NCBI GenBank assembly: GCA_965208385.1
Contig: CBDBOO010000082.1
Coordinates: 25,189-89,188 of the forward strand
Reading direction: 5' to 3'
DNA from: Endozoicomonas sp965208385
GTDB taxonomy: Bacteria > Pseudomonadota > Gammaproteobacteria > Pseudomonadales > Endozoicomonadaceae
DNA: 64,000 nucleotides
Shown here: positions 9,086 to 18,769 of the stretch, piece after piece
Position numbering within the stretch: the stretch's first letter is position 1
How the letters are laid out: each line of letters begins with the position of its first letter
The notes under the pieces: generated by a model
What the model was told of the DNA's origin: nothing
The model's input: only the letters and a program-made list of their open reading frames with translations
Database searches by the model: none
Program-made: the position numbers and the translations under genes

Positions 9086-10612
9086 ATGCCTGCTTCCCAA
9101 AAGAAAGCCCTTGCCGATGACCTGATTCAGGTCGTCTCTGACCACGCGGCTAAAATACCTGACCCTCGTCCTAATCAGATCGACGACAAAATCCCACTGC
9201 ATGATGCCGTTATGTCTGCTCTGGCCATGTTTCATCTGAAGTTCTCGTCCCTACTCCAGTTTGATGAAGACAGGCGCGAACCAGAAATCGAATACAACCT
9301 AAACACCCTATACAGGGTGGGAAAAGTGCCCAGTGACACTCATATTCGCTGCATGCTGGACCCAGTGCCCACTCGAGAACTGTCTCGGCTGTTTACCGCC
9401 TTATTCCATTTTGTTCAGCGCAGTGGACGATTGAAACAGTTCAGATATTTTAAGGAGGGTTATCTTGCTCCAATGGATGGCACCGGGCACTTCAGCTCTG
9501 GAAAGATCAGTTGTAGCGAGTGCTGCATCAAGAAACCCGACAGCGAAAACCCTCTGTATTATCACCAACTGCTGGGCATCTGCATCGTTAAACCTGGGAT
9601 TAAGGAAGTCTTGCCACTGATGCCTGAACCCATCATTCAACAGGTAGATGCCTCTAAAAACGATTGCGAAGTCAATGCCCTGAAGCGAGCGCTTGAACAC
9701 ATTCACAAGGATCACCCGAAGCTAAGATTGGTATTGAATCTTGATGACCTATATTCCAAGGGTCCCACCATTACACTGATTCGGTCTTATAACCATCACT
9801 ACATTAGCGTTGCCAAGGAAAGTGACCATGTTGCCCTTTTTGAAGCCGTGGATGAACTGGACAAACAGGATAAAGTCACTCGATTTGAGTATACAGACGA
9901 CCAAGGGCACCGGCACTGGTTCCGATTTGTTAACAAAGTTCCACTAAACAAAACCTACAACGATTTGAAGGTTAACTTTCTGGAGTACATTGAGTACAAC
10001 GAGAAAGGTAAGAAATGTTACAACAACAGCTGGGTCACCAGCCTACGCATAGGTCGAAAGCGCTGCATGCCTATCATGAGAGGAGGGCGAGCTAAATGGA
10101 AAATTGAAAATGAAACCTTTAATACGCTGAAAACCCAAGGCTACCAACTTGAACACAACTACAGCCATGGCGATGAACATCTTGCCAGTAATCTGGCGTG
10201 TTTAATGTTCCTGGCTTTCCTGATTGACCAGATTGAACAGCTATCCTGCCCCTTGTTTAACAAGGCATGGAAAGGGTGCCGTGCCAAAATAAAATTGTGG
10301 GAATGCATTCGCAATCACTTCAATAGATTTGCCATAGACACATGGTGTCAGGGCGATCTCATTTGGCACTAACTTTCTCTGTTTGGCTAATTATTCAGCA
10401 CACAAAAGTACCAAAATAAGCCTAATTTCCTGTACTTCTCAAAAATTCAGTTTTTAAAGCTAGCTTTTTGAATATGCAACAGGATTGGTGTTTGTCAAAT
10501 GAGATCGCCCTGCACATGGTGTGAGCTACTCAAGGCGGTTGCCTATATAAAATCAAAGAATAAACACAGGCCAATCACTCATATTCGCAGTCTGATACCT
10601 GACACGTCATAA
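9086..10612 (+). pseudogene. Transposase of the 8977-10754 element, interrupted near its C-terminus by MITE-A
   Basis: Residues 1-421 are encoded by 9086-10348. The remaining 29 codons lie at 10523-10612, giving a 450-aa ancestral protein when the MITE and one duplication copy are removed. The catalytic region includes YLAPMDGTGHF, LNLDDLY and KWKIENETFNTLKTQGYQLEHN, where Trp-Lys-Ile-Glu-Asn supplies the acidic residue of a DDE core. I recall similar KIENE…LEHN motifs in unclassified IS4-like (ISNCY) transposases but am not sure of the group. The interrupted protein ends in MITE-encoded residues, with loss of only about 30 native residues. Confidence 0.75.
10349..10512. mobile_element. MITE family A copy, inserted in a transposase gene
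   Basis: A 164-bp copy with the 10-bp duplication CACATGGTGT at 10339-10348 and 10513-10522. It replaces the last 29 codons of the transposase reading frame with a short MITE-encoded tail. Confidence 0.95.
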
Positions 10613-11738
10613 CAGGAAGGTAGTACCGGTTTCAGCGTAGATGATTGACTCCCAAGTCAGCTTATTAGCTGAAAGGTATAGTTTTGTCTTCTAAAGTTAA
10701 GGGTATGTTTTTGAAATAGACCTGTCATCGTCGTGTATTTATAGGGAGTGGCTGTCGCCCCCTGGTAACGGTGTCATGCTTCTGTCTGGTGCGGGTATCC
10801 AGATCTTTTTCATGAAGACTGAGTAACTCTTTTTTTATTCCCCGAAGCTCTTCTTTCAGAGCCTTACGCTCTTCTGCCGGATTTCGCTCGAGCAAGGATT
10901 CATAGCGTTGAAAAGCAGCCGTTTCTTTTACCGATGCTATTGTCTGTGATGCCTGTTCTTTTCTACTGGTTGAATCTTTGGCATTGATATTCCTGGATCC
11001 ACCACCGGGTAATTTCACGGTAACTTCTTTAGTACTTTTGGCAAATTTGTCAGGATCCGCTGCCATTTTGAGAAAATCTTTGAATTCCTTTTTAAATTCC
11101 TTAAGCTCTTTCGGAATCGATGCCTCTTCCAGTTTAAGATCATCCAGCTTTTCCAGTTTACTGTTGTAATCTGTTAGCTTATCCGACAGTGAAGGATCTT
11201 TAACGGATTTGACCAGATCTCCGGGAATCGGTTTCCAGCTTTCATGACTGACCGCTTTCTTCAAGCTCATCAATAATGCTTTAGCGCTATGGGCTTTATT
11301 GGCAATGCCCCGACCTATTTTATGAGCTGCTCCGCCTGCAGCACTTTTGAGTTTACCCGCACCTTTTTTCAGCCCGTTTTTAATGGTCTGACTCACTGAA
11401 TGAGTTTCCTGAGGTGATGCCTTTCTCACTGTACGCTCAGAAATTGGCGAGGGTGAGAGAGGATGCTGGCTCGATTGAGTTGATATCACCGTTGCCAAGC
11501 CCGGAGTTGGAGGCAAGGATACCGTGGTGACTATCATATTATTAAACGCACTGCCAATATGGACACTGCTGTCAGGTCCAATCTGAACACCCTAGTGTTT
11601 TAGCGCTTCATTAACTTGGCTATTGGCAAATCCACCCACATCAACAGGCATAGTCCCTTACCCTGATTTAATCTTTCAAATATTTCTGTTATATATAATA
11701 GTATTTACTATAGCCTGCTGACTTAAAAATCAGTGTAT

Positions 11739-13073
11739 TCAAAACATCTGATCGACCAGAAAACCACTGATAGCAACAATACCAACCGATACTGTGAAAA
11801 TATCAAGCGGTTTGTTCCGAAAGTGTTTTAATCTATCGACTTTATACATAGCGTATACAGGCATGATATAAAGAATAGTGGCCAGTACAGGCACCACCAG
11901 CATTTCAACCATACCAATGACACTCCAATTGACCCAGCCTGCCCCCCAACACGTCAATAAAACAAACAGCACAGACAGTCTGCGTATCAGCGCTGTATTC
12001 AGAGGTTTACTGCGATTATGTCTAAGCCAGTACTGAGTCACCAGGCCCTGCAATCCTTCCAGAGTTCCCAGATAAACACCAAAATACGAACTGGCAATGG
12101 CCAGAAAAGCAATGGCTGGAGCCAAGATCGAAAACACCGGATTTCCTGATCGGTAACCAAGAACAGAAAGTACCGGAATATTCTCTACTTTTGCCTGAGC
12201 GAGCTCAGCAGGCGTCATACTGAGCACACTGGAAAATACAAATAATAAAATAACAAACAGCAGTAATAAGGTATTTCGTACAAGAATCTGCCCGGTTTTC
12301 CTGGCACAGTTTCCCCCTTCCCCCATTTTCAGGCGATAGGACTGTGCAAATGCGGAACAAGCAGGCGAATGATTAAAAGAGAATACAAGTAATGGCGTTG
12401 TAATAAACAGCGTCAGCATCAAATCAGGACCTGACACGGGCTGGGTAAATACCGCTCCGTTCCATTCAGGAATCAGATAAAGGGAAATGCCACATAATAT
12501 CGCAACCAGTGGATAAACCGTCACTTTCACGGCCCGAAGCATCGATTTTTCGCCAACATGCATGATGGCTATCAGAAATACCACCAGCATAAGGCTCATC
12601 CAGACTCTGGCGGGGGGTACCGAGTGCATTTGATGCTCTAGATAACTGATGACAACATTGGTAATGCCTATACCATAAAGAAGTAAAATTGGATAAATAG
12701 AGAGAAAGTACGCAAGAGTGAGCACCCGGCCTGCCCGTTCACCAAAATGCTCTCTAACGGTGACGGTTATATTGGCATTTGGATCAGTGGCAGAAAGACA
12801 AAATCGTACAAGGTTTCGATGAGCCAGCCAAACCATGGGACCGGCAAGTACTGCGAGAATAACTAATGGCCAGATACCCCCCCCCCCTGCACTGACGGGT
12901 AAATAAAGTACTCCGGCACCAATAGCTGTACCGAAAAGATTCAGCATCCAGCCTGTATCTTTTCCTGTCCACTGCATATCGTCGGAGGCCTCCGGAACTT
13001 CAACTGCAGCTGATTGATTCTCGATTTTATCTATACCGTTATCGCAAGAATTCTTGTATGGATTTTCAGGCAT
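11739..13073 (-). CDS. Hydroxy/aromatic amino-acid permease (HAAAP family), serine/threonine transporter-like
   Basis: A 444-aa inner-membrane transporter with about 11 hydrophobic segments. The first reads LNLFGTAIGAGVLYLPVSAGGGGIWPLV, the signature of HAAAP carriers such as SdaC/TdcC, and FSFNHSPACSAFA matches the SFNHS motif of that group. Proton-coupled serine or threonine uptake is the likely role; the exact substrate cannot be read from sequence. The GGGG motif is encoded by a run of 11 G residues (12877-12887 as C on the plus strand), a possible site of slippage; the frame is intact at this length. AAAGAGAG precedes the ATG. Confidence 0.88.
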   Translation of the reverse strand: MPENPYKNSCDNGIDKIENQSAAVEVPEASDDMQWTGKDTGWMLNLFGTAIGAGVLYLPVSAGGGGIWPLVILAVLAGPMVWLAHRNLVRFCLSATDPNANITVTVREHFGERAGRVLTLAYFLSIYPILLLYGIGITNVVISYLEHQMHSVPPARVWMSLMLVVFLIAIMHVGEKSMLRAVKVTVYPLVAILCGISLYLIPEWNGAVFTQPVSGPDLMLTLFITTPLLVFSFNHSPACSAFAQSYRLKMGEGGNCARKTGQILVRNTLLLLFVILLFVFSSVLSMTPAELAQAKVENIPVLSVLGYRSGNPVFSILAPAIAFLAIASSYFGVYLGTLEGLQGLVTQYWLRHNRSKPLNTALIRRLSVLFVLLTCWGAGWVNWSVIGMVEMLVVPVLATILYIMPVYAMYKVDRLKHFRNKPLDIFTVSVGIVAISGFLVDQMF

Positions 13074-13126
13074 ATAACTCTCTTTATTTAACTAAACAAC
13101 CCGCGTCTTAGTTAAAACGTGGACTC

Positions 13127-13282
13127 ATACCATTTTCGTATTCTAATTATGCTATTGCGCTGGCTTTCAGACTCATACCCTGCGTTGGAGTTCCTCGTCA
13201 TAGCTACCTATGACTCGTCACCCCCTTGTCTCTGAGACTGAAAAGCTATCTCATAGCGCCTATTAGAATCCGGCAATGGTAT
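13127..13282. repeat. MITE family C, palindromic 156-bp copy
   Basis: The element starts ATACCATTTTCGTATTCTAA and ends in an imperfect inverted copy (…TTAGAATCCGGCAATGGTAT). The interior is partly palindromic (CTCGTCATAGC against its complement), so it folds as a long hairpin. The same sequence, in reverse orientation and interrupted, occurs at 33007-35785. The end resembles the inverted repeat of the IS630 element at 33082-35691. No clear target duplication is visible. It lies between the permease and the PA4642-like gene. Confidence 0.8.
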
Positions 13283-13548
13283 TACTTGAGCCAATCCTGA
13301 TTTTGAGATTTCCCTGTTATTTACACATTTCGAGCTAACGTGAATAAGCTTCATCTGAATTGAATACACACCATTATAGACAGCGCCTGAAAACTTCTGC
13401 CGGGCTACTCAGTGATAAGCTTTCAGACAAAGCCTCCTTATTCCATTACCAATGAACCTAAGGACTAAATCAACTATATGAGTTATATGTAAGACACACT
13501 GTCCTGTGTAAAATAACGGGCTTGAAACAAGGCTGGATTGAGCTGGTA

Positions 13549-13839
13549 ATGAAAAAAGATAAACAGAAAGTGATCGGCGAAGATTTGTCGGATAGTCGCC
13601 TGAAAATATTACTGGATTTACAACCACCGAAAGGTCGCAATAGAGATCATCACATTCTGACCAGAGCCTATCGTTCTCTGAGAGCAGATGATTTTGCCCG
13701 TTTCATGCCGTTCTTTGTCGACGCAGGTTTCAATGTGAATGCTCTCGATAATGACGGTCAAACAGTGCTCGCTACTATTTCTGGACATAATCATGCCCCT
13801 GCCTATATCAACACCCTGAAGAAAGCAGGCGCAGTTTAA
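13549..13839 (+). CDS. PA4642-family conserved protein
   Basis: A 96-aa cytoplasmic protein that matches the small PA4642-type family: MKKDKQ start, LLDLQPPKG, then ILTRAYRSLRADDFARFMPFFVDAG and a C-terminal GHNHAPAYINTLKKAGA, which resembles half an ankyrin-like repeat. Function is unknown. In Pseudomonas the gene lies close to hpt, upp and uraA, and all four types of gene occur in this window, which supports the call. The frame opens at a TTG nine codons earlier, but the ATG at 13549 is preceded by GAG and matches the family start. Confidence 0.85.
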   Translation: MKKDKQKVIGEDLSDSRLKILLDLQPPKGRNRDHHILTRAYRSLRADDFARFMPFFVDAGFNVNALDNDGQTVLATISGHNHAPAYINTLKKAGAV

Positions 13840-13893
13840 GCATCTGCTTCTATACTCCTCTGGGCAGCATCATTCTGCCCTCAGGAGATAACT

Positions 13894-14343
13894 ATGATTC
13901 CACTGCAGCATTCCGTTATATCGACCATCTTGTGCCTTTTTATTTTTACTTCGCCAAGCAGTATTGCTTCCGATGAAAGTAATATGGACAAACTAAAAGC
14001 CTACGAACATCATTATCCACAGATTAATTACTCCCAGCTCAGGCAGGCCATGGATGAAAAACAGGTTTTCCTGATTGATGCCAACAGTCGTCAAAGCTAC
14101 CAGAAAGGGCACATCCCCCTGGCTAAATCCATCAATGACAGAGACATTCTCCTCAAACAACTACCCGTTATCAAAAGCTTTCCTATTGTCGTGTATTGCG
14201 GTGGTCCCCAATGTAATGCCTGGCATAAAGCAGCTGATTTCGCTACAGCCAATGGGTACACAAATGTTATGCATTTCAAGGAAGGTACAAAAGGCTGGGA
14301 AGAAGCTGGAGATCAACTGCACAGTTCGCTTTCAAGCTCATAA
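13894..14343 (+). CDS. Exported rhodanese-domain protein
   Basis: The 149-aa product has a signal peptide (about residues 1-26, ending near SIAS), then one rhodanese domain: INYSQLRQAMDEK, LIDANSRQSYQKGHI, and the active-site loop VVYCGGPQCNAWHKA with its catalytic Cys. It should act in the periplasm, moving sulfane sulfur or binding a thiol partner. AGGAG lies just upstream of the ATG. It follows the PA4642-like gene by about 50 bp and may be co-transcribed. Confidence 0.88.
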   Translation: MIPLQHSVISTILCLFIFTSPSSIASDESNMDKLKAYEHHYPQINYSQLRQAMDEKQVFLIDANSRQSYQKGHIPLAKSINDRDILLKQLPVIKSFPIVVYCGGPQCNAWHKAADFATANGYTNVMHFKEGTKGWEEAGDQLHSSLSSS

Positions 14344-14354
14344 ATATTCTGTGT

Positions 14355-15587
14355 TTACCTGAGTATTTCCAGAAGAGAACTATTTCCCACCAGAACAACT
14401 GTGCCAGTTCCGCATAAGCCATAGTGTATTACTCTGGCTGGAACCGCACATGCATCACCTTTCTCCAACACTTTGTCATTACCTTGATGATCTTCCACTT
14501 TAACCGTTCCTTTCATGCAAAAAATAAGTTCCAGCCCTTTGGATCTGAAATAACGATTTTCGCCTTCCATAGTGAGAATGCTGAAAACAAAATCATCCAC
14601 AGGCACCGGCCATGACATGACACCTTGATGGATCACAGGTTCTATTCTCAAATCCTCTGGAGAGCATGAATGGCAATCTACAATGTCTACCAATTCCTGC
14701 ACATCGATATGTTTACTGGTCAAGCCACCCCTGAGAACATTATCGGAGCTTGCCATTACTTCCAGTCCTGTCCCGGATAAATAAGTATGAGGAACACAAG
14801 GGGCTATAAAAGCAGCCTGCCCAGGCTGAAGCTCTACATAATTCAGTAACAACGGTGCAAAGATCCCCATATCTTCAGTAAAATAGTGATGCAGATGAGC
14901 CACCAGGCGGAAAGATTGTTTCTCTAGTTCCTCTCCCTCTGACCTCATAATAGATAACAGGGCAGCATCAATAATCTGTTGTCGAATTTCTTTTTCGAAC
15001 GTCATTAACCGATAACAGAAAGTCATTAAACCATTGGCTGACTTATTTTTACTGAATGATTCCAGAATGGTTTTCAACAAAGGAATCTGCAGCTGTTTAA
15101 ATAGTGTCAGGATTTCTGCAACAGGCTTGAATCCGGCCAGTAATTGAAAATGATTCAGTGCATAAATCAACTCGGGCTTATGATTATTGTCCGGATAATT
15201 TCGAAACAGGGAATCCTTGGGAATCCCGGCCTGATTTTCTTTGAAAAAACCCGCTTCAGCCTGCTGTTTAGCTGGATGTACCTGCACGGAAAGTGGACTT
15301 GCAACCGATATAATCTTCAGAAGAAAAGGCAGTTTATTATTGAACCTGGAGGCAATACCGGAACCCAGCATAGCCTGCGGATGTTGACGAATCAGATCAT
15401 TAAGCTGGAATTGTTCATCTTCGAGTATGACACTGGAAGGCATGCGTTCATGAGCACCAATCCAGACTTCAGCCTGTGGCAGACCTTCGGGATTCAGAAA
15501 ATCAAAGAATTCAGATAGCGCCGTTGAACTACCCCAGCTATAGTTTTTCACCCTGTTTCGCAATAACAGGAGTTGATCAGAATACAC
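14355..15587 (-). CDS. manA: Mannose-6-phosphate isomerase, class I
   Basis: ManA interconverts mannose-6-phosphate and fructose-6-phosphate, supplying GDP-mannose synthesis or mannose use. The 410-aa product has the type I pattern: NRVKNYSWGS near the start, the zinc-binding LSVQVHPAKQQAEAGF (Gln and His ligands), HKPELIYAL (Glu ligand), and FIAPCVPHTYLSGTGLEVMASSDNVLRGGLT. I chose the GTG at 15587 because GGAG lies eight bases upstream and the length then fits; the frame continues to 15653 with non-conserved residues. It converges on the rhodanese gene with an 11-bp gap between stop codons and no obvious terminator. Confidence 0.93.
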   Translation of the reverse strand: MYSDQLLLLRNRVKNYSWGSSTALSEFFDFLNPEGLPQAEVWIGAHERMPSSVILEDEQFQLNDLIRQHPQAMLGSGIASRFNNKLPFLLKIISVASPLSVQVHPAKQQAEAGFFKENQAGIPKDSLFRNYPDNNHKPELIYALNHFQLLAGFKPVAEILTLFKQLQIPLLKTILESFSKNKSANGLMTFCYRLMTFEKEIRQQIIDAALLSIMRSEGEELEKQSFRLVAHLHHYFTEDMGIFAPLLLNYVELQPGQAAFIAPCVPHTYLSGTGLEVMASSDNVLRGGLTSKHIDVQELVDIVDCHSCSPEDLRIEPVIHQGVMSWPVPVDDFVFSILTMEGENRYFRSKGLELIFCMKGTVKVEDHQGNDKVLEKGDACAVPARVIHYGLCGTGTVVLVGNSSLLEILR

Positions 15588-15653
15588 GACATATCTCCAA
15601 CTTGTTTTTCTGATTAAGAATCCATTCTCTTCGTTACCGGGTAAAACCCTCAA

Positions 15654-16320
15654 TCTTGGCTATGTTACCGCTGAGTGTTGGTATCCTGATGAATTCTGAT
15701 TCCTCATGCTTTTAATAATGAGATAAATATAAGCCGTTCACATATACCGAATATAAAGTGATTACAGTTCTTCTTTTTATACGAAGTGAATATTGATAAA
15801 GCTGTTTTTAAGCACTGTAGGAATCAGTAAATCGGTATTTATGCTGAAATCGTAACCAACACACAACGGCAACATAGCCCTCAATCTTCATAATATAATT
15901 AGAATTCGGACTTGGAATTCGGACTTAGAGTTCGGACATGGCATGAAACAAATTTACCGGTAAATTATCTGCTGCAGGATTACCAATTCATCATAGATCA
16001 ATCTAATCAACTATCCACTCGTTACCCGTATCCACCCGTTACCCGGCCGTAACAAAACCATTCAAACGCATAATATTTTTCTCAACAAACAGAATTGTTT
16101 ATTTTTTAACCAATTTGGTTTTGGACTACTACAAGACGGGGCTGGAAAGTTATCAACAGGTCATTCAATGGGTTAATAAGATTTTCTGTGCATAACTTTA
16201 AAGCACAGGAACACACTCTCAGGAACCCGAAATGCAGCGCATCCCAAAATACGGCATGGCTGCATTATCACACTGGAAGGAAAAAGCATTCAACTTCAAT
16301 GCTTCTATAATTCTGCAGAC
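15654..16320. other. Intergenic region between manA and brnQ
   Basis: This 670-bp gap has no gene I can support. At about 15900-15945 it has three near-copies of GAATTCGGACTT in tandem. The rest is AT-rich and may include leftward promoter elements for manA. Confidence 0.5.
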
Positions 16321-16322
16321 TG

Positions 16323-17660
16323 TTATCTCACAGCCTGTACAGAATCCATAGACTGTGTCGGTATAAAATGGATCATCTGGGCAATAATGCCACCCGCAAT
16401 TCCCGGCAGTAACCAGCCCAGGCCTCGTGATTGAAGCGGCAAATACGTCAATAAATTACCCAATGAATCGATCCCGGGAACACCTGCCGCCTGCAAACCC
16501 TCGACAGTACTGATCAGTGCAACAGGAATGAATACCGCCATCATCACTCGTGAAGGCGAGGCAAAATGATTTCTGAGTAAAATGACTAGAATCATGGCGA
16601 TTGCAACAGGATAGAGGATCAACAGGGCCGGTATGGTGACTGCCAGTAAAGTAGTCAAACCTGCATTGGCAATCAGTGTACTGATCAATACACAGAGAAT
16701 GACCCAACCGCGATAACTCAACACCGGAAATGATTTTGAAAAATACTCACCGCAGGCCGTCATCAAACCAACAGCGGTTGTAAGACAAGCCAGAATAACC
16801 GTTGCCGCCAGAAGCACCTTACCCCAGCCACCAAATACAGCCTCAACAAACAAACTGATGATCTGGGCACCGTTCTCAGGGTTCTCAATCAGACTGTGAC
16901 TGGTAGCACCAATATACCCCAGTACCATATAAACAAATGACAAACCTGCAGCAGCAATCAAACCTGCAATAAAAGTATATTTTGCCACTTGTTTTTCATC
17001 AGTCACGCCACGGCTTTTAATAGCATTGATAATTACGACACCAAATATCATTGCACCCAGCGTATCCATGGTCTGATAGCCTTCCCTGAATCCGCTGAAA
17101 AAACTCTGGTTCAACATCACCTCAGAGGCGGTACCTACCGGTCCCTGGGGAAATAAAACAGCGCCGAGCGCTATTAATAACAGTACCGCTACCAATAATG
17201 CCGTAATAAATTTTCCCAGCAAGCCCAGCAATCTGCCAGGGAAGAGTGACATATACATCACTAAGGCAAAGAAAACAGCGGAGAACATAGCCAGAGAAAA
17301 AGCGGAAGATTGGTCAATAAAAGGCAGTAAACCTAACTCATAGGAAACCACGGCCGTACGAGGTGCGGCAAAGAAAGGCCCGATGGCCAAAAACAGAACC
17401 ACAGAAAAAAGCAGGGCCAACTTTCTGGGAAACAGGCCAGTCAACTTATCAAGCCCACCCCCTGAGCGCGCACAGGCAATAACACCCAGCAGAGGCAAAC
17501 CTACACCCGTTAGCAAAAAGCCCAGCATGGCCATGGTTAACTCTGTACCCGCTAAATGCCCAAGAAGCGGTGGAAAAATAATATTACCTGCGCCCAGAAA
17601 CAGAGCAAAAGTCATCAGGCCCGTGGCCAGGATATCGGAAGATTTTAAACGTTGTTGCAA
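16323..17660 (-). CDS. brnQ: Branched-chain amino-acid:cation symporter
   Basis: This 445-aa inner-membrane protein belongs to the LIVCS family, which imports leucine, isoleucine and valine with Na+ or H+. It starts MQQRLKSSDILATGLMTFALFLGAGNIIFPP, the characteristic N-terminus of BrnQ. Further conserved parts are GPFFAAPRTAVVSYELG, TMDTLGAMIFGVVIINAI and the C-terminal helices. The start is a TTG with GAGGG about eight bases upstream. It appears intact and monocistronic. Confidence 0.93.
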   Translation of the reverse strand: MQQRLKSSDILATGLMTFALFLGAGNIIFPPLLGHLAGTELTMAMLGFLLTGVGLPLLGVIACARSGGGLDKLTGLFPRKLALLFSVVLFLAIGPFFAAPRTAVVSYELGLLPFIDQSSAFSLAMFSAVFFALVMYMSLFPGRLLGLLGKFITALLVAVLLLIALGAVLFPQGPVGTASEVMLNQSFFSGFREGYQTMDTLGAMIFGVVIINAIKSRGVTDEKQVAKYTFIAGLIAAAGLSFVYMVLGYIGATSHSLIENPENGAQIISLFVEAVFGGWGKVLLAATVILACLTTAVGLMTACGEYFSKSFPVLSYRGWVILCVLISTLIANAGLTTLLAVTIPALLILYPVAIAMILVILLRNHFASPSRVMMAVFIPVALISTVEGLQAAGVPGIDSLGNLLTYLPLQSRGLGWLLPGIAGGIIAQMIHFIPTQSMDSVQAVR

Positions 17661-18049
17661 AATCAGCCCTCAGTTTCTATGAATAAAAAGCAATCAATTC
17701 ATTGCATTAATTCATATGAGCCAAGCGCACAATATCAGTGATTTCACTTATTTAAGAAATAAAAAAAAGATATCACCTTCGTTTAACAAGAATACTCAGT
17801 GATATCACCTGGAATAACCAGTTTCAACAGAAACAGCGGTGGGCAGAAAGTGTCACTTACACCGAACCATGACAATGTCTTCAGCATTCTCTTTTTATTT
17901 TGACATCCTCCCCACCTGAGAGACTGTCGCAACAAACTCTAAAAGCACGCTGTTTTACGCTCAACCGATAAATCCTCAGAAAGCAGTCACGAGAGCTTCC
18001 ACAGAGTCAGTGACCGGAGTGAATGAGAGTAATCAACACCTTCACACGG
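17661..18049. other. Intergenic region upstream of brnQ with possible transposon-end remnant
   Basis: No gene is supported here. At 17899-17916 the sequence TTTTGACATCCTCCCCAC resembles the end of IS200/IS605-type elements, but no transposase follows, so this is only a weak suggestion. The AT-rich stretch just after 17661 probably holds the brnQ promoter. Confidence 0.35.
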
Positions 18050-18164
18050 TCAAGAGGAATGGGGATGTACTACTCCCCTAAGTTCTTTGTATATAAGTCG
18101 TGCTACCAGGATTACATTCAAATAATATGCTGTTAATACTGCCAGGAGTACCCCCAGTGCAGGG

Positions 18165-18361
18165 CAGCTATTCCCCATGCTTATACGACATCGGTAACAG
18201 CGTATAAGAAGCATCACACGCAGGGCGCAGCTACAGCTGCTTACGTGTTGAGATATGTAATTTTTCCCAAAAACTCGACTATTTATCACGAGCATACAAA
18301 ATATATACGACTTCGTACGCTAGTGATACCAAGGGGTTTAATGAAACGTGGGGAATTGCTG
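18165..18361. mobile_element. MITE family F, 197 bp with 9-bp target duplication
   Basis: The ends are CAGCTATTCCCCA and the reverse complement of CAGCAATTCCCCA. An exact 9-bp duplication, AGTGCAGGG, lies at 18156-18164 and 18362-18370. The duplication spans the junction between the gene and MITE-A, so this element inserted after MITE-A. Its ends resemble those of the 8977-10754 insertion sequence (CAGCACTTCCCCA), which also makes a 9-bp duplication, so I infer that family moves it. Confidence 0.85.
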
Positions 18362-18365
18362 AGTG

Positions 18366-18529
18366 CAGGGCGATCTCATTTGGCACTAACTTTCTCTGTT
18401 TGGCTAATTATTCAGCACACAAAAGTACCAAAATAAGCCTAATTTCCTGTACTTCTCAAAAATTCAGTTTTTAAAGCTAGCTTTTTGAATATGCAACAGG
18501 ATTGGTGTTTGTCAAATGAGATCGCCCTG
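18366..18529. mobile_element. MITE family A copy, with its left duplication displaced by MITE-F
   Basis: A 164-bp copy. The right-hand duplication ACCCCCAGTG is at 18530-18539; the matching left copy is 206 bp away at 18150-18159, because MITE-F inserted at the left junction and duplicated five bases of this element (18160-18164). Confidence 0.93.
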
Positions 18530-18769
18530 ACCCCCAGTGGGGTTGCAGAAATTCCAACAAATAGAGCTATTGGAATAATCCATAGGATGAATGACAATAA
18601 AAATGAAATACAATAAATTAGAGTCAAAACAGCTGTCTTGTTTCGCTTTAAACTTTCATACACCTGCTCAACTTGTTCTACAGAAATTTCATTGCGTGAC
18701 TGGGAATAACGTTTGAAGAAAAAAACGGCCAGGGTGGTCATATCATTTTCTTTTGTCATGATTTATTTC

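Larger units (their letters stand above)
8977..10754. mobile_element. Insertion sequence with 9-bp target duplication (DDE transposase, IS4-like or ISNCY-like)
   Basis: The ends are CAGCACTTCCCC at the left and the reverse complement of CAGCCACTCCC at the right. The 9-bp duplication TCGCCCCCT is at 8968-8976 and 10755-10763. It carries one transposase gene, itself interrupted by MITE-A. Removing it restores a long coiled-coil gene in frame. Confidence 0.85.
8428..11651 (-). pseudogene. Coiled-coil protein of unknown function, interrupted by an insertion sequence and a stop codon
   Basis: Segments 11651-10755 and 8967-8428 join exactly in frame (479 codons) when the insertion at 8977-10754 and one copy of its 9-bp duplication are removed; the junction reads TVTRGRGGLDAVHKEQL. 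The start is the ATG at 11651 with TAAGG upstream. Codon 20 (11592-11594) is an in-frame TAG. The N-terminus has Pro/Ser-rich stretches, then a glycine/alanine-rich segment near GAGKLKSAAGGAAHK. The C-terminal half is lysine/glutamate-rich predicted coiled coil. No family is recognisable. The composition is reminiscent of bacterial secreted effector or scaffold proteins, but this is inference. Translation could restart at the ATG at 11537. Confidence 0.75.
18050..18759 (-). pseudogene. Small membrane protein, interrupted by two nested MITEs
   Basis: Segments 18759-18530 and 18149-18050 join exactly in frame (110 codons, 109 aa) when 18150-18529 is removed; the junction reads ATPLGVLLAVLTAYYL. 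The ancestral protein has a charged N-terminus (MTKENDMTTLAVFFFKRYSQ) and two or three hydrophobic helices. I recognise no family. The start codon has been cut off from its ribosome-binding site: the sequence AGGGTGAAATAAATC that would precede the ATG now lies across the IS66-type element, whose 8-bp duplication is directly upstream. The gene is thus damaged both in its leader and in its coding region. Confidence 0.75.

Noticed and set aside
17899..17916. TTTTGACATCCTCCCCAC resembles an IS200/IS605 end.
   Set aside because: There is no transposase or opposite end nearby; a short match alone is not enough.
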